The notes under the pieces: generated by a model
Seen by the model: the letters and a program-made list of their open reading frames with translations, nothing else
Databases searched by the model: none
Told to the model about the DNA's origin: nothing
Assembly: GCF_013415425.1 (NCBI RefSeq)
Contig: NZ_JACBYC010000099.1
Coordinates: forward strand, 1-40,217
Source: Gemella sp. GH3
GTDB lineage: Bacteria > Bacillota > Bacilli > Staphylococcales > Gemellaceae
Length of the DNA: 40,217 nucleotides
Direction of reading: 5' to 3'
Made by a program: the position numbers and the translations under genes
Shown: positions 15,780 through 23,110 of the stretch, one piece after another
Layout of the letters: every line of letters starts with the position of its first letter
Numbering within the stretch: position 1 is the stretch's first letter

Positions 15780-15929
15780 TTGGACTTACTAACAGTAGAT
15801 ACTTTGCCACAAACTGGTGAAATAATTAAAAACAATGGTCTTTACATAGGATTGGGACTACTAGCTTTGATAGCTTTACTATTGATATGGAAAAAGAAAA
15901 AAGAAAAAGAAGATACTGATAAACAATAA
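15780..15929 (+). CDS. 49-residue LPQTG microprotein (stand-alone sorting signal)
   Basis: Starts at TTG with AGGGGGTG 6 bases upstream; an in-frame TAA stands two codons before the TTG, so it is not the tail of a longer frame. Nine residues precede LPQTG (10-14), followed by EIIKNNG, a hydrophobic stretch of about 15 residues (20-37) and a KKKKEKEDTDKQ tail. These are the three parts of a sortase cell-wall sorting signal. There is no signal peptide and no surface domain. By the positive-inside rule the single helix would sit with its N-terminus outside, which would show LPQTG to sortase. A strong terminator follows 12 bases after the stop. It was too short to be called easily by length, but composition and context support a real gene. 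Confidence 0.72.
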   Translation: MDLLTVDTLPQTGEIIKNNGLYIGLGLLALIALLLIWKKKKEKEDTDKQ

Positions 15930-15941
15930 CAAGAATAGTAT

Positions 15942-15984
15942 AAAAAATAACTCCACTTCGTTTAGACAAGTGGAGTTATTTTTT
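15942..15984 (+). terminator. Strong Rho-independent terminator
   Basis: Perfect 17-bp stem (15942-15958 with 15968-15984, 9-base loop) with core ACTCCACTT and a T-run. It ends the transcript of the LPQTG microprotein gene and, on the other strand, the run ending at 16007. Confidence 0.9.
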
Positions 15985-16006
15985 ATAAATTTTCAATACT
16001 AAAAAT

Positions 16007-16252
16007 CTATTTTTCATTCAATATATTGATATTCTTAATTAATTGCCTTACAGCGTACCAAGAAATTATTATTATAGGAACATAAATTAATAAATTAGTT
16101 ATAGAAAAATAATTTTGAACAAAAAATAATATTCCAGTTAAGACAAAACATATAGAAGTTTTTATTAAATTGTTTCTATACATTGTCGAATCATTGGGTT
16201 TCAATTTTTCTTTTGTTTCTCTTGGTATTAATTTTCCCATCAATAATAACAC
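16007..16252 (-). CDS. Small membrane protein, unknown, start uncertain
   Basis: From a GTG at 16252 the product is 81 residues with two hydrophobic segments separated by a charged loop (LIPRETKEKLKPND). The frame stays open upstream to about 16315 (a TGA lies just inside the transaldolase gene), and the extra codons would add a hydrophobic segment (WSVIYLIVIFLGLIS) that fits a membrane helix. No ATG, GTG or TTG occurs there in frame, although GGAG lies near 16297. Either an unusual ATT/ATA start is used or the N-terminus has decayed. It follows the transaldolase gene on the same strand. No family recognised. Confidence 0.5.
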   Translation of the reverse strand: MLLLMGKLIPRETKEKLKPNDSTMYRNNLIKTSICFVLTGILFFVQNYFSITNLLIYVPIIIISWYAVRQLIKNINILNEK

Positions 16253-16305
16253 AAGAGAAATTAATCCTAGAAAAATTACAATTAAGTAAATTACACTCCA
16301 GCTAT

Positions 16306-16980
16306 TTATAAGTAATCAACTACCTTTCTATTATTAAATTTAGACTCCCAATCTTTTTTAAAATCTAAAATAGATTTATCTGTATAAGGATGCCAAATAC
16401 TATCCACCAACAATTTATCATCTATAGTAATTGAACCTACCCCTAATACTATAGCATCATTTACTTGTTTTTGATTTTTAAAGCTAGCAGCCAAAATATT
16501 GGTATTTGTTCCTTCCAAAACACTTTTCATTTCATTCAATATAACTAAAGAATCTGCTCCAATATTTTCCATTCTATTTACGTAAGGAGCTACGTAGTTT
16601 ACTCCTGCTTTCTCTGCTGCCACTACTTGTAAAGTAGTAAAAATAGCAGTCATTGTAACACCAATATTTCTTTTTCTACATTCTTTCGCAGCTTCTAGCC
16701 CTTTTTGGCTAATAGGAATTTTTATAAAAAATAGTTCACCAAAATATTCTCTTAAACGTTCTGCTTCGAAAACAATCTTATCTACATCTTCTTCTGTAGT
16801 TTGAATATGAATCTCATAAGTATCCCCTATAAAATTTTTTATTTTTTTGAATTGTTCTCTCAAATCTATATCAAGTTTTGATAATATTGTAGGATTTGTA
16901 GTTATTCCGGCTATATTGTAATAACGAGATATATTTTTTATCGCATTTATATCTGCACTATCAACTAAAATTTTTGTCAT
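16306..16980 (-). CDS. Transaldolase-like / fructose-6-phosphate aldolase family protein
   Basis: A 224-residue class I aldolase of the small TalC/FSA group. Seen: TTNPTIL (27-33), the Schiff-base Lys in FFIKIPIS (Lys87), GVTMTAIFT, and the YVAPYVNRMENIGAD block. The family either transfers dihydroxyacetone units (transaldolase) or splits fructose-6-phosphate; sequence alone does not decide. It lies 1 base after the HAD phosphatase gene and downstream of the sorbitol operon, which yields fructose-6-phosphate. There is a hairpin between srlD and this pair, so it may be transcribed with or apart from the operon. Confidence 0.9.
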   Translation of the reverse strand: MTKILVDSADINAIKNISRYYNIAGITTNPTILSKLDIDLREQFKKIKNFIGDTYEIHIQTTEEDVDKIVFEAERLREYFGELFFIKIPISQKGLEAAKECRKRNIGVTMTAIFTTLQVVAAEKAGVNYVAPYVNRMENIGADSLVILNEMKSVLEGTNTNILAASFKNQKQVNDAIVLGVGSITIDDKLLVDSIWHPYTDKSILDFKKDWESKFNNRKVVDYL

Positions 16981-16981
16981 A

Positions 16982-17638
16982 TTAATTCTCCTTATTTAAA
17001 AATTCTATTACTTCTCCCAAATTGTCCAGAATTTTAGTAGCTTTTAACTTAGTATCTTCATCGGGTTGTATAGAATCTGGAATCATTATAGATTTCATAT
17101 TAGCAGTATATGCTGCTTGAATACCGAATTTTGAATCTTCCAAAACCAAACAATTACTCGGTGAAATATTCAATCTTTCTGATGCTAACAAGAAAATATC
17201 AGGAGCAGGTTTTCCTTTTATTACTTCTTCTCCACTAGCGATTACATCTATGTAACCTTCTAATTCATTTTTTTTTAGATTATTATTAATATGTTCTAAA
17301 TCTGAAGAAGAAGCTACTGCAATTTTATAATTATTATCTTTTAAATAAATTAATAATTCTTCTAAATATGGCATTTTATCCGGTCCTATAGTGAATAATA
17401 CTTCTTCTATTTTATTATAATGATCATCTACTAATTTTCTACCATCTATATTTTTATTAGAAAAATAATTCTCATAAAAATCATAAATAGCCTCTTTCTT
17501 AAATCCTAACACTAAATGGGTCTCTTCTCTTGTCATATTATAACCTTGCTTTTTAGCCATTTCTATAAATGCATTAGTAGATAAACTTTCTGTATCGAAC
17601 ATCAAACCATCCATATCAAATAATACAGCTTTAATCAT
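16982..17638 (-). CDS. HAD-IA phosphatase, beta-phosphoglucomutase-like
   Basis: A 218-residue cytoplasmic HAD enzyme with cap type C1. Motif I is DMDGLMFDTE (nucleophile Asp8, Asp10), motif II the Ser in VASSS, motif III the Lys in KGKPAPDIF and motif IV ED in VLEDSKFGI. The group includes beta-phosphoglucomutases and sugar-phosphate phosphatases. Its position between the sorbitol genes and an aldolase suggests a sugar-phosphate substrate, but this is inference. AAGGAG precedes the ATG; TTAACA and TATAAT with a 19-base spacer lie upstream as a weak promoter. Confidence 0.85.
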   Translation of the reverse strand: MIKAVLFDMDGLMFDTESLSTNAFIEMAKKQGYNMTREETHLVLGFKKEAIYDFYENYFSNKNIDGRKLVDDHYNKIEEVLFTIGPDKMPYLEELLIYLKDNNYKIAVASSSDLEHINNNLKKNELEGYIDVIASGEEVIKGKPAPDIFLLASERLNISPSNCLVLEDSKFGIQAAYTANMKSIMIPDSIQPDEDTKLKATKILDNLGEVIEFLNKEN

Positions 17639-17740
17639 AACAATTTCTCCTTCAAATTATAAAATATAATAATAGTGTTTTGTTAATATTACTTATTAAA
17701 TTATATCACTATATTACAATATAAAAAATAAAAACAAATA

Positions 17741-17784
17741 TTAAAGTATAAAGTATATATTTAAAAATATACTTCATACTTTAA
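17741..17784 (-). terminator. Terminator after srlD
   Basis: An 18-bp stem (17741-17758 with 17767-17784) with one G-T wobble, followed on the minus strand by a T-rich run. It marks the end of the core sorbitol operon before the HAD/aldolase pair. Confidence 0.7.
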
Positions 17785-17800
17785 TTAAATTCTAGAAATA

Positions 17801-18601
17801 TTACCCTCTAGTTTTTCCACCAGCTACATTATAAGTAACTCCATGTATATAACTAGCTCTATCACTAGAAATATACGCTACTAAATCTGCTACTTCTTGT
17901 AGTTTACCATCTCTTCCTAAAGGAGTTGTTTTGGTATTAGTGTACCCTTCTCTTAATTTATCAACTGTAATATTTCTTGTATAGGCTAAAGCCTCTTCGT
18001 ATGCAAGTGTTCTTAATCCTGTTGCTTCTAGTATTCCTGGAGCAACACCTACAACTCTTACTCCATATTTTCCTAATTCTTTAGCCCACGATCTAGTAAA
18101 GGAATTTATAGCATTTTTACTAGCTGCATAAATACTTTGTCCCTCAGATCCTTCTAGTCCAGACTCTGAAGACATATTTACCATTACTCCTGAACCTTTT
18201 TCAACAAATATTCTTCCTACTGCTTGAGCTGCCAAATAAACACCTCTAACATTTATATCCATTACTCTATTATAGATACTATCGTTCAATTCATACTTCC
18301 CTTTTGGATTATCTTTATCTACTAATAAAGTAGGTATATTTATTCCTGCATTGTTTATTAGAACATCTACTGTTCCAAAGTTATCAACAGTGAAGTTAAC
18401 CATATTTTCAACTTCTTCCCTATTACTTATATCACACTTAAAGTATAGTAATTTAGGATTTTCTGATTTTTCTTCAACTATATCACTGACAACAACATTA
18501 CAACCTTGATTCAAAAATTCATTAACTACAGCTTTTCCTATTCCTGATACTCCTCCGGTTACAATAACAGTTTTTCCTTCTAAGTTTAACCAATTAGCCA
18601 T
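17801..18601 (-). CDS. srlD: Sorbitol-6-phosphate 2-dehydrogenase (SDR family)
   Basis: Oxidises D-sorbitol-6-phosphate to fructose-6-phosphate with NAD. The 266-residue short-chain dehydrogenase has the cofactor loop TGGVSGIG (15-22), NNAG (83-86), the catalytic Ser near 145 and YAASK (Tyr158, Lys162). The glycine-rich region with Asp40 after strand 2 (VVSDIV) favours NAD over NADP. It is the last gene of the sorbitol PTS cluster, 11 bases after srlB, which fixes the substrate better than the sequence does. Confidence 0.92.
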   Translation of the reverse strand: MANWLNLEGKTVIVTGGVSGIGKAVVNEFLNQGCNVVVSDIVEEKSENPKLLYFKCDISNREEVENMVNFTVDNFGTVDVLINNAGINIPTLLVDKDNPKGKYELNDSIYNRVMDINVRGVYLAAQAVGRIFVEKGSGVMVNMSSESGLEGSEGQSIYAASKNAINSFTRSWAKELGKYGVRVVGVAPGILEATGLRTLAYEEALAYTRNITVDKLREGYTNTKTTPLGRDGKLQEVADLVAYISSDRASYIHGVTYNVAGGKTRG

Positions 18602-18612
18602 TATTTCTACCT

Positions 18613-18966
18613 CTACTTCTCTATTTTAATTACAGTTCCTATATTAATATTAGGACACGGCTTATTCTCAACAACAATAGAACCTGGTAAAACTTCAGTT
18701 TCTCCTGTAAAGTTTATAGTTATATGCCCTAATGTAATTAAATTTTGTTCTGCAATATCTCCAACCAACATTATTTCAAAAACTTCATCATCTATAATTA
18801 ATTTCTGTCCTACTTCTATTTTTTCTACAGTATTTTTCACATCTATGCTGTAGCAATAATCTTTCAAAGTATCTGGTGCACTATCTCCAAATGTTATCAA
18901 CATTTTGTTGCCAAACTCCCCTACTAATGCTCCCTTTCCTTTTACACTATTCTCATATACTATCAT
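18613..18966 (-). CDS. srlB: PTS glucitol/sorbitol-specific IIA component
   Basis: Soluble EIIA-Gut, 117 residues, which takes phosphate from HPr and passes it to the IIB domain. The TLGHITINFTG motif contains His81, the likely phosphorylation site, and the MLVGDIAEQNL strand before it is typical of the family. Second-last gene of the operon, 18 bases after srlE. Confidence 0.94.
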   Translation of the reverse strand: MIVYENSVKGKGALVGEFGNKMLITFGDSAPDTLKDYCYSIDVKNTVEKIEVGQKLIIDDEVFEIMLVGDIAEQNLITLGHITINFTGETEVLPGSIVVENKPCPNINIGTVIKIEK

Positions 18967-18984
18967 ACTAAAACCTCTATAAAA

Positions 18985-19989
18985 TTAATATAATCCAAAA
19001 CTTGCTAGCCAAGCTGCAATTACTCTAGGCACTCCAATTATAAATCTAGAGTACAGAACAGATACAACCCCTACTTCTACAGTTTCTGGTTCTGCTTCTG
19101 CTAATCCCAATCCTACAGGAATAAAATCACAAGCACATTGCGTATTAATTGCAAAAAGTGCTGGCAATGCTAAACCAGGTGGTATATTACCTTTTCCTAT
19201 TTCCACACCAATCAAAGTACCTATTATTTGAGCAATAACAGCACCTGGCCCTAATAAAGCTGATAAAACAGGTATTGAACAAACAAATCCTAAAATAACA
19301 AGACCATAAATATTACCTGCTAACGGAGTAAGAAGTTTGGCAAACCAATTACCAAAACCTGAACCTTGAATTATACCTATAAGCATAGCTACAAACGCCA
19401 TAAAAGGTAAAATTGTTGTTATCATTGATTGTACAGCATCTCTTGCTGATTGATATAACGTATTAACAACTTTTCCAGCTCCCATTCCTACTTTTTGAAT
19501 AATTGATGATTTAGAATTTTCTGCTAAAGTTTGAGAAACTTTTTTATCTGCACTATATTTAAATTTGCGTTCTTCATTATCAACATTTTCTTTTGTAGGA
19601 ATTTCATTTTCCACACTATCTACTGAACTAATTTGATCTAAACCTACTGCTGATACATAAATATCTTCTTTTATAAATTTAGCTAGTGGTCCACTTGGTC
19701 CGACTGGCATTATATTAATTGTAGGTATTCTTTTTTGCGGATAAATTCCACAGCGTAAAGTTCCTCCGCAATCTATAATCGCCAAAAATATTTCGTCATC
19801 TGATACAGACGTTTTAAAACCATTTACTGCTTGACAACCAGTAAGACTTACTATCTTCTCAACAATCTCTGGCTCTGCTCCCCCACCTGTTATATACAGA
19901 AGAACATCTTTTCCTTTTTTAGGTGCTACTACCAAAGGTCCTCCAAAACCTCCGCTACCTTTTTCTATTCTTATACTACCATATTCCAT
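18985..19989 (-). CDS. srlE: PTS glucitol/sorbitol-specific IIBC component
   Basis: A 334-residue fusion. The N-terminal IIB part (about 1-120) shows [11 protein letters not shown] and [22 protein letters not shown], with the phospho-accepting Cys in this block. A charged linker (about 130-165) follows. The C-terminal half (about 180-334) has four or five membrane helices and the conserved [31 protein letters not shown]... region of the second IIC part. Works with SrlA (first IIC part) and SrlB. 15 bases after srlA. Confidence 0.95.
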   Translation of the reverse strand: MEYGSIRIEKGSGGFGGPLVVAPKKGKDVLLYITGGGAEPEIVEKIVSLTGCQAVNGFKTSVSDDEIFLAIIDCGGTLRCGIYPQKRIPTINIMPVGPSGPLAKFIKEDIYVSAVGLDQISSVDSVENEIPTKENVDNEERKFKYSADKKVSQTLAENSKSSIIQKVGMGAGKVVNTLYQSARDAVQSMITTILPFMAFVAMLIGIIQGSGFGNWFAKLLTPLAGNIYGLVILGFVCSIPVLSALLGPGAVIAQIIGTLIGVEIGKGNIPPGLALPALFAINTQCACDFIPVGLGLAEAEPETVEVGVVSVLYSRFIIGVPRVIAAWLASFGLY

Positions 19990-20004
19990 ATTATTCGCCT
20001 CCTA

Positions 20005-20553
20005 TTATTTAGAGTGTACTTCATTACTCAAAGTAATACCTTGTTGTTTCATAACTATTTTTGTTGTAAAATCTGTTACCCAACCTGCAAAAAAGTTCAT
20101 AACTAATCCTACAAGCAAATATCTAAGACCCAATGACGTAACATTAAGACCTAATTGTTGAATACCATTTGCTATACCTAAATATATAAATATTTCTCCA
20201 ACATTAATGTGTGGAAATATACCACTATTAGTATGACAATGGTAAGATGCTGATGCATAGTAACTAGGCTTCATACGTTCTGGTAAAAATTTACCCATAG
20301 AAAGTGCCATAGGGTTACCTAGCATAAACGCAGATAAAAACGGTAAAATTCCATACGCTAAAATAACATTTTTTGAACAAATTTTAGCAAAGTTATCAAC
20401 TCTTTGCGGTCCTATAAAAGCAATTAATGCATTCATAAAAACTAAAAGTAGTAAAACTTTAGGTATAATACCTGTTACCCAACTTACAAATACCTTTCCT
20501 CCTTCATCGAATAATGAAGTAAATCCTGATGCTAAATGAACTATATAATCCAT
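20005..20553 (-). CDS. srlA: PTS glucitol/sorbitol-specific IIC component
   Basis: A 182-residue membrane protein with five or so helices, the first part of the split sorbitol permease. Family blocks seen: FIGPQRVDNFAKICSKN, LPFLSAFMLGNPMAL and SYHCHTNSGIFPHINVGE. It pairs with the IIC half of SrlE. Preceded by a good AGGAGG site, 18 bases after srlM. Confidence 0.95.
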   Translation of the reverse strand: MDYIVHLASGFTSLFDEGGKVFVSWVTGIIPKVLLLLVFMNALIAFIGPQRVDNFAKICSKNVILAYGILPFLSAFMLGNPMALSMGKFLPERMKPSYYASASYHCHTNSGIFPHINVGEIFIYLGIANGIQQLGLNVTSLGLRYLLVGLVMNFFAGWVTDFTTKIVMKQQGITLSNEVHSK

Positions 20554-20571
20554 AAAATATCCTCCTTTGAT

Positions 20572-21012
20572 TTATATTAATTTTAATTTTTTTGTTAACT
20601 TAACTAATGGGCTATCTGGGATAGGAATTTCTTCTCCTCTTGAAACTGTTTTGAAGTTCAAAACCCCATCCAACACTGCACTAGTCAAAGATTTAGACAA
20701 ATTAATTGCCTTGCAATCTCTAACATTAATAGTTCCTACTTTAATTCCATTGAAGTAGTCAAATTTCTTAAATCTGGCTAACACAGTTACTCCTTGCATT
20801 GCATATCCTTCCAACACTTTATCATTAGAATCTATAGCGAGCATAACTATTGCTCCTGCCCTTGCCAAACCTTTCTTTCGACCAATAACTACTCGACCTT
20901 TTGAACGCAGTTTTCTATAATTTTTTGTGAAATTTTGCATTTGTATATAACTAAAGAAATATTGCAAAACAAATGCTAATAATATTATTAATCCTACAGC
21001 TAAAATATTCAT
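20572..21012 (-). CDS. srlM: Glucitol operon activator GutM
   Basis: A 146-residue protein with one N-terminal membrane helix (about 3-22) and a soluble domain of RSKGRVVIGRKKG and KVGTINVRDCKAI patterns, as in GutM/SrlM. In enteric bacteria it is an auxiliary activator of the operon; in Firmicutes the role is less clear. It lies between the regulator and the permease genes, 9 bases after the regulator. Confidence 0.9.
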   Translation of the reverse strand: MNILAVGLIILLAFVLQYFFSYIQMQNFTKNYRKLRSKGRVVIGRKKGLARAGAIVMLAIDSNDKVLEGYAMQGVTVLARFKKFDYFNGIKVGTINVRDCKAINLSKSLTSAVLDGVLNFKTVSRGEEIPIPDSPLVKLTKKLKLI

Positions 21013-21021
21013 ACGTCCTCC

Positions 21022-22938
21022 TTATCTATATAAATTAGTATTTTTTATAAAATAATTTATAAAATCTTTATAATTTTCCACTTTTACTATCTCATCTAAT
21101 AATTTTGTATCTTTCATAATATCTATAAGCTCATCATAAGTTTTAACTAATAACATAGAATTAGAGCTATTTTCTGGAATTGCTGCTAAAAATATAATTT
21201 TCAAATCTTTATTATCTGCAAATCCATCTTTACTTATACCTATAGCTATTAAAAGCTTATCCTCAAACTTATAATTGAACGTATGAGGAAACGCAATATT
21301 TTTAGAAAATATCATAGAAGACTTCTTGCCGCGTTCTATAATTCGATCTAGAAATTTGTCATCTACCAATGATTTATTAGAAAGAATTTCTATCATATCA
21401 TAAAGATTTTCAGTATAACTCTTTGTACTATCTGCAATAAAGAATGTTTCTTCTGAAATAGAACTAAGTAGTATAGATTCCATTCCCCTAATAAGTGGCA
21501 TATTCATCTTTCCTATATACTTTAGAAAATTAATTTCTTTGCTTAAATAATCCAAGTCTAAAATTTCATTTTGTAAAATTACAGAAGTCTTAGTTTTAAA
21601 ATCCATTTTTATAGTAGATATTATTAGCGTATAATAATCTAAATCTTTTTCCTCATAGGGTGTAGCTACATCAATAAGTATATCTCTTGTGAACAAACTT
21701 TTTATTTGTCTTACAATTAGCTCTCTAAATGCTGGACCAGAATTTGTAATAACTAAAACACTTATATTTTCTGCTTCAAAATTTATTTTGCTAATAAATG
21801 TTTCAAAATAAATGGATAAATAACATATCTCATCTTCTGATATAATATATCCATACTTATCTTCTATAACCTTACTTGCTATTTGTGCAATCTTATAAGA
21901 CATTAAATATTTTTCTTTTATCATTTCCTTCATGTTATTTTTATAACGTATACCGTATCTTTGGCGTTGCATCAAAAAATAAATATGATAAATAAATTCT
22001 TCCATTATTTCTGAAATATCTATATCTATACCGTATTCTTCTCTTATTTTAGTAAATATATCTTGCACTAAAAAACTATATTTCTCATAATAATATGGTG
22101 ATATATTATTCTTATTAATTTTTGTAGGAACATTCATAGTAGCAAAACAAATAGTCACAAATTTCTTATCATCTATAGAAAGTTCAATATCGTATTTTTT
22201 ATAAATATAACTAAAAATATCGTCAATAAAATCACTAACATAAAAATCTAATAGTTCTTTATATTCTTCGTTGGCAAGATTAAGTTTAAAATCATTAGCA
22301 GTTCTGTCTATTGATACAGTTAAGTACTTTATAAATTCTGATTTTATTTTAAAATCTATATCATAGTTTATTAATAATTGGTCTATGTACTGTAAATCTT
22401 CAACACTAAAAATATTCTCTTTGTATTGATAGTTGTATATATTTGATAAGATAAATAGACGAATATCCTTTTCAGTACCTTGTAATTTTATACCTTTATT
22501 AGATCTACCTATAATACTCAAATCGTAGTCAACTATTATACTTTTCAACTTTTTTATATCATTATTTAATGTTGTTCTACTTACCATCATTTCAAAAGCT
22601 AAATCATCTATTAAGTAACTTTTCTTACTTTCAATTAACTTTTTAAAAATATATACAAGCCTTACTTTACTAGAATCAAAATTGGTATACATTTCATATA
22701 TTTTACTTTTAATCTTTATGTATTCTTCTATATTTATAATATATAAAGTATAATTTAATTTATCTTGTTTAATATATGCTACACCTTGAAACATATGATT
22801 TAAATCTTTAATTTCGTTTTGAATTGTTTTTAAACTAACCTTTAGTACATCTATTAAATATTTCTCTTGAACAGAAAAACTTTCTTCTAAAATATTAAGT
22901 ATTTTCAAGGTTCTATTATCATAGTTAAATATTTCCAA
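21022..22938 (-). CDS. PRD-type PTS-controlled regulator of the sorbitol operon
   Basis: A 638-residue BglG/MtlR-like regulator, GutR/SrlR type. Order: two N-terminal helix-turn-helix modules (about 5-50 and 100-135), two PRD domains (about 180-280 and 290-385), an EIIB-like domain (about 393-480) and an EIIA-like domain (about 500-635) with FPH (His552). His318 in PRD2 is kept, but the second PRD2 His is Tyr (YLSIYFE, about 374-380), and the EIIB-like phospho-Cys is Thr398 (VITNSG). Control by EIIB-type phosphorylation therefore seems lost. Start is TTG with GAGG 6 bases upstream. First gene of the operon, a position that also lets it control its own level. Confidence 0.88.
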   Translation of the reverse strand: MEIFNYDNRTLKILNILEESFSVQEKYLIDVLKVSLKTIQNEIKDLNHMFQGVAYIKQDKLNYTLYIINIEEYIKIKSKIYEMYTNFDSSKVRLVYIFKKLIESKKSYLIDDLAFEMMVSRTTLNNDIKKLKSIIVDYDLSIIGRSNKGIKLQGTEKDIRLFILSNIYNYQYKENIFSVEDLQYIDQLLINYDIDFKIKSEFIKYLTVSIDRTANDFKLNLANEEYKELLDFYVSDFIDDIFSYIYKKYDIELSIDDKKFVTICFATMNVPTKINKNNISPYYYEKYSFLVQDIFTKIREEYGIDIDISEIMEEFIYHIYFLMQRQRYGIRYKNNMKEMIKEKYLMSYKIAQIASKVIEDKYGYIISEDEICYLSIYFETFISKINFEAENISVLVITNSGPAFRELIVRQIKSLFTRDILIDVATPYEEKDLDYYTLIISTIKMDFKTKTSVILQNEILDLDYLSKEINFLKYIGKMNMPLIRGMESILLSSISEETFFIADSTKSYTENLYDMIEILSNKSLVDDKFLDRIIERGKKSSMIFSKNIAFPHTFNYKFEDKLLIAIGISKDGFADNKDLKIIFLAAIPENSSNSMLLVKTYDELIDIMKDTKLLDEIVKVENYKDFINYFIKNTNLYR

Positions 22939-23039
22939 TTATTACCTCACCACCTATAACTATTATAATAAATTTTGTTGATATAATTAATACAGTTTTT
23001 TTCTCAAATTAAGAAATTTATTAAGTTAATATAACAAAA

Positions 23040-23079
23040 AAAGAAGATATAAAATTATTAACAATTTTATATCTTCTTT
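23040..23079 (-). terminator. Terminator of the amidase gene
   Basis: Perfect 17-bp stem AAAGAAGATATAAAATT (23040-23056) with 23063-23079, loop of 6. On the minus strand a T-run follows. It lies 32 bases after the amidase stop. Confidence 0.85.
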
Positions 23080-23110
23080 AAAACAGTTATTTAACGTGAT
23101 TATTAAACAA

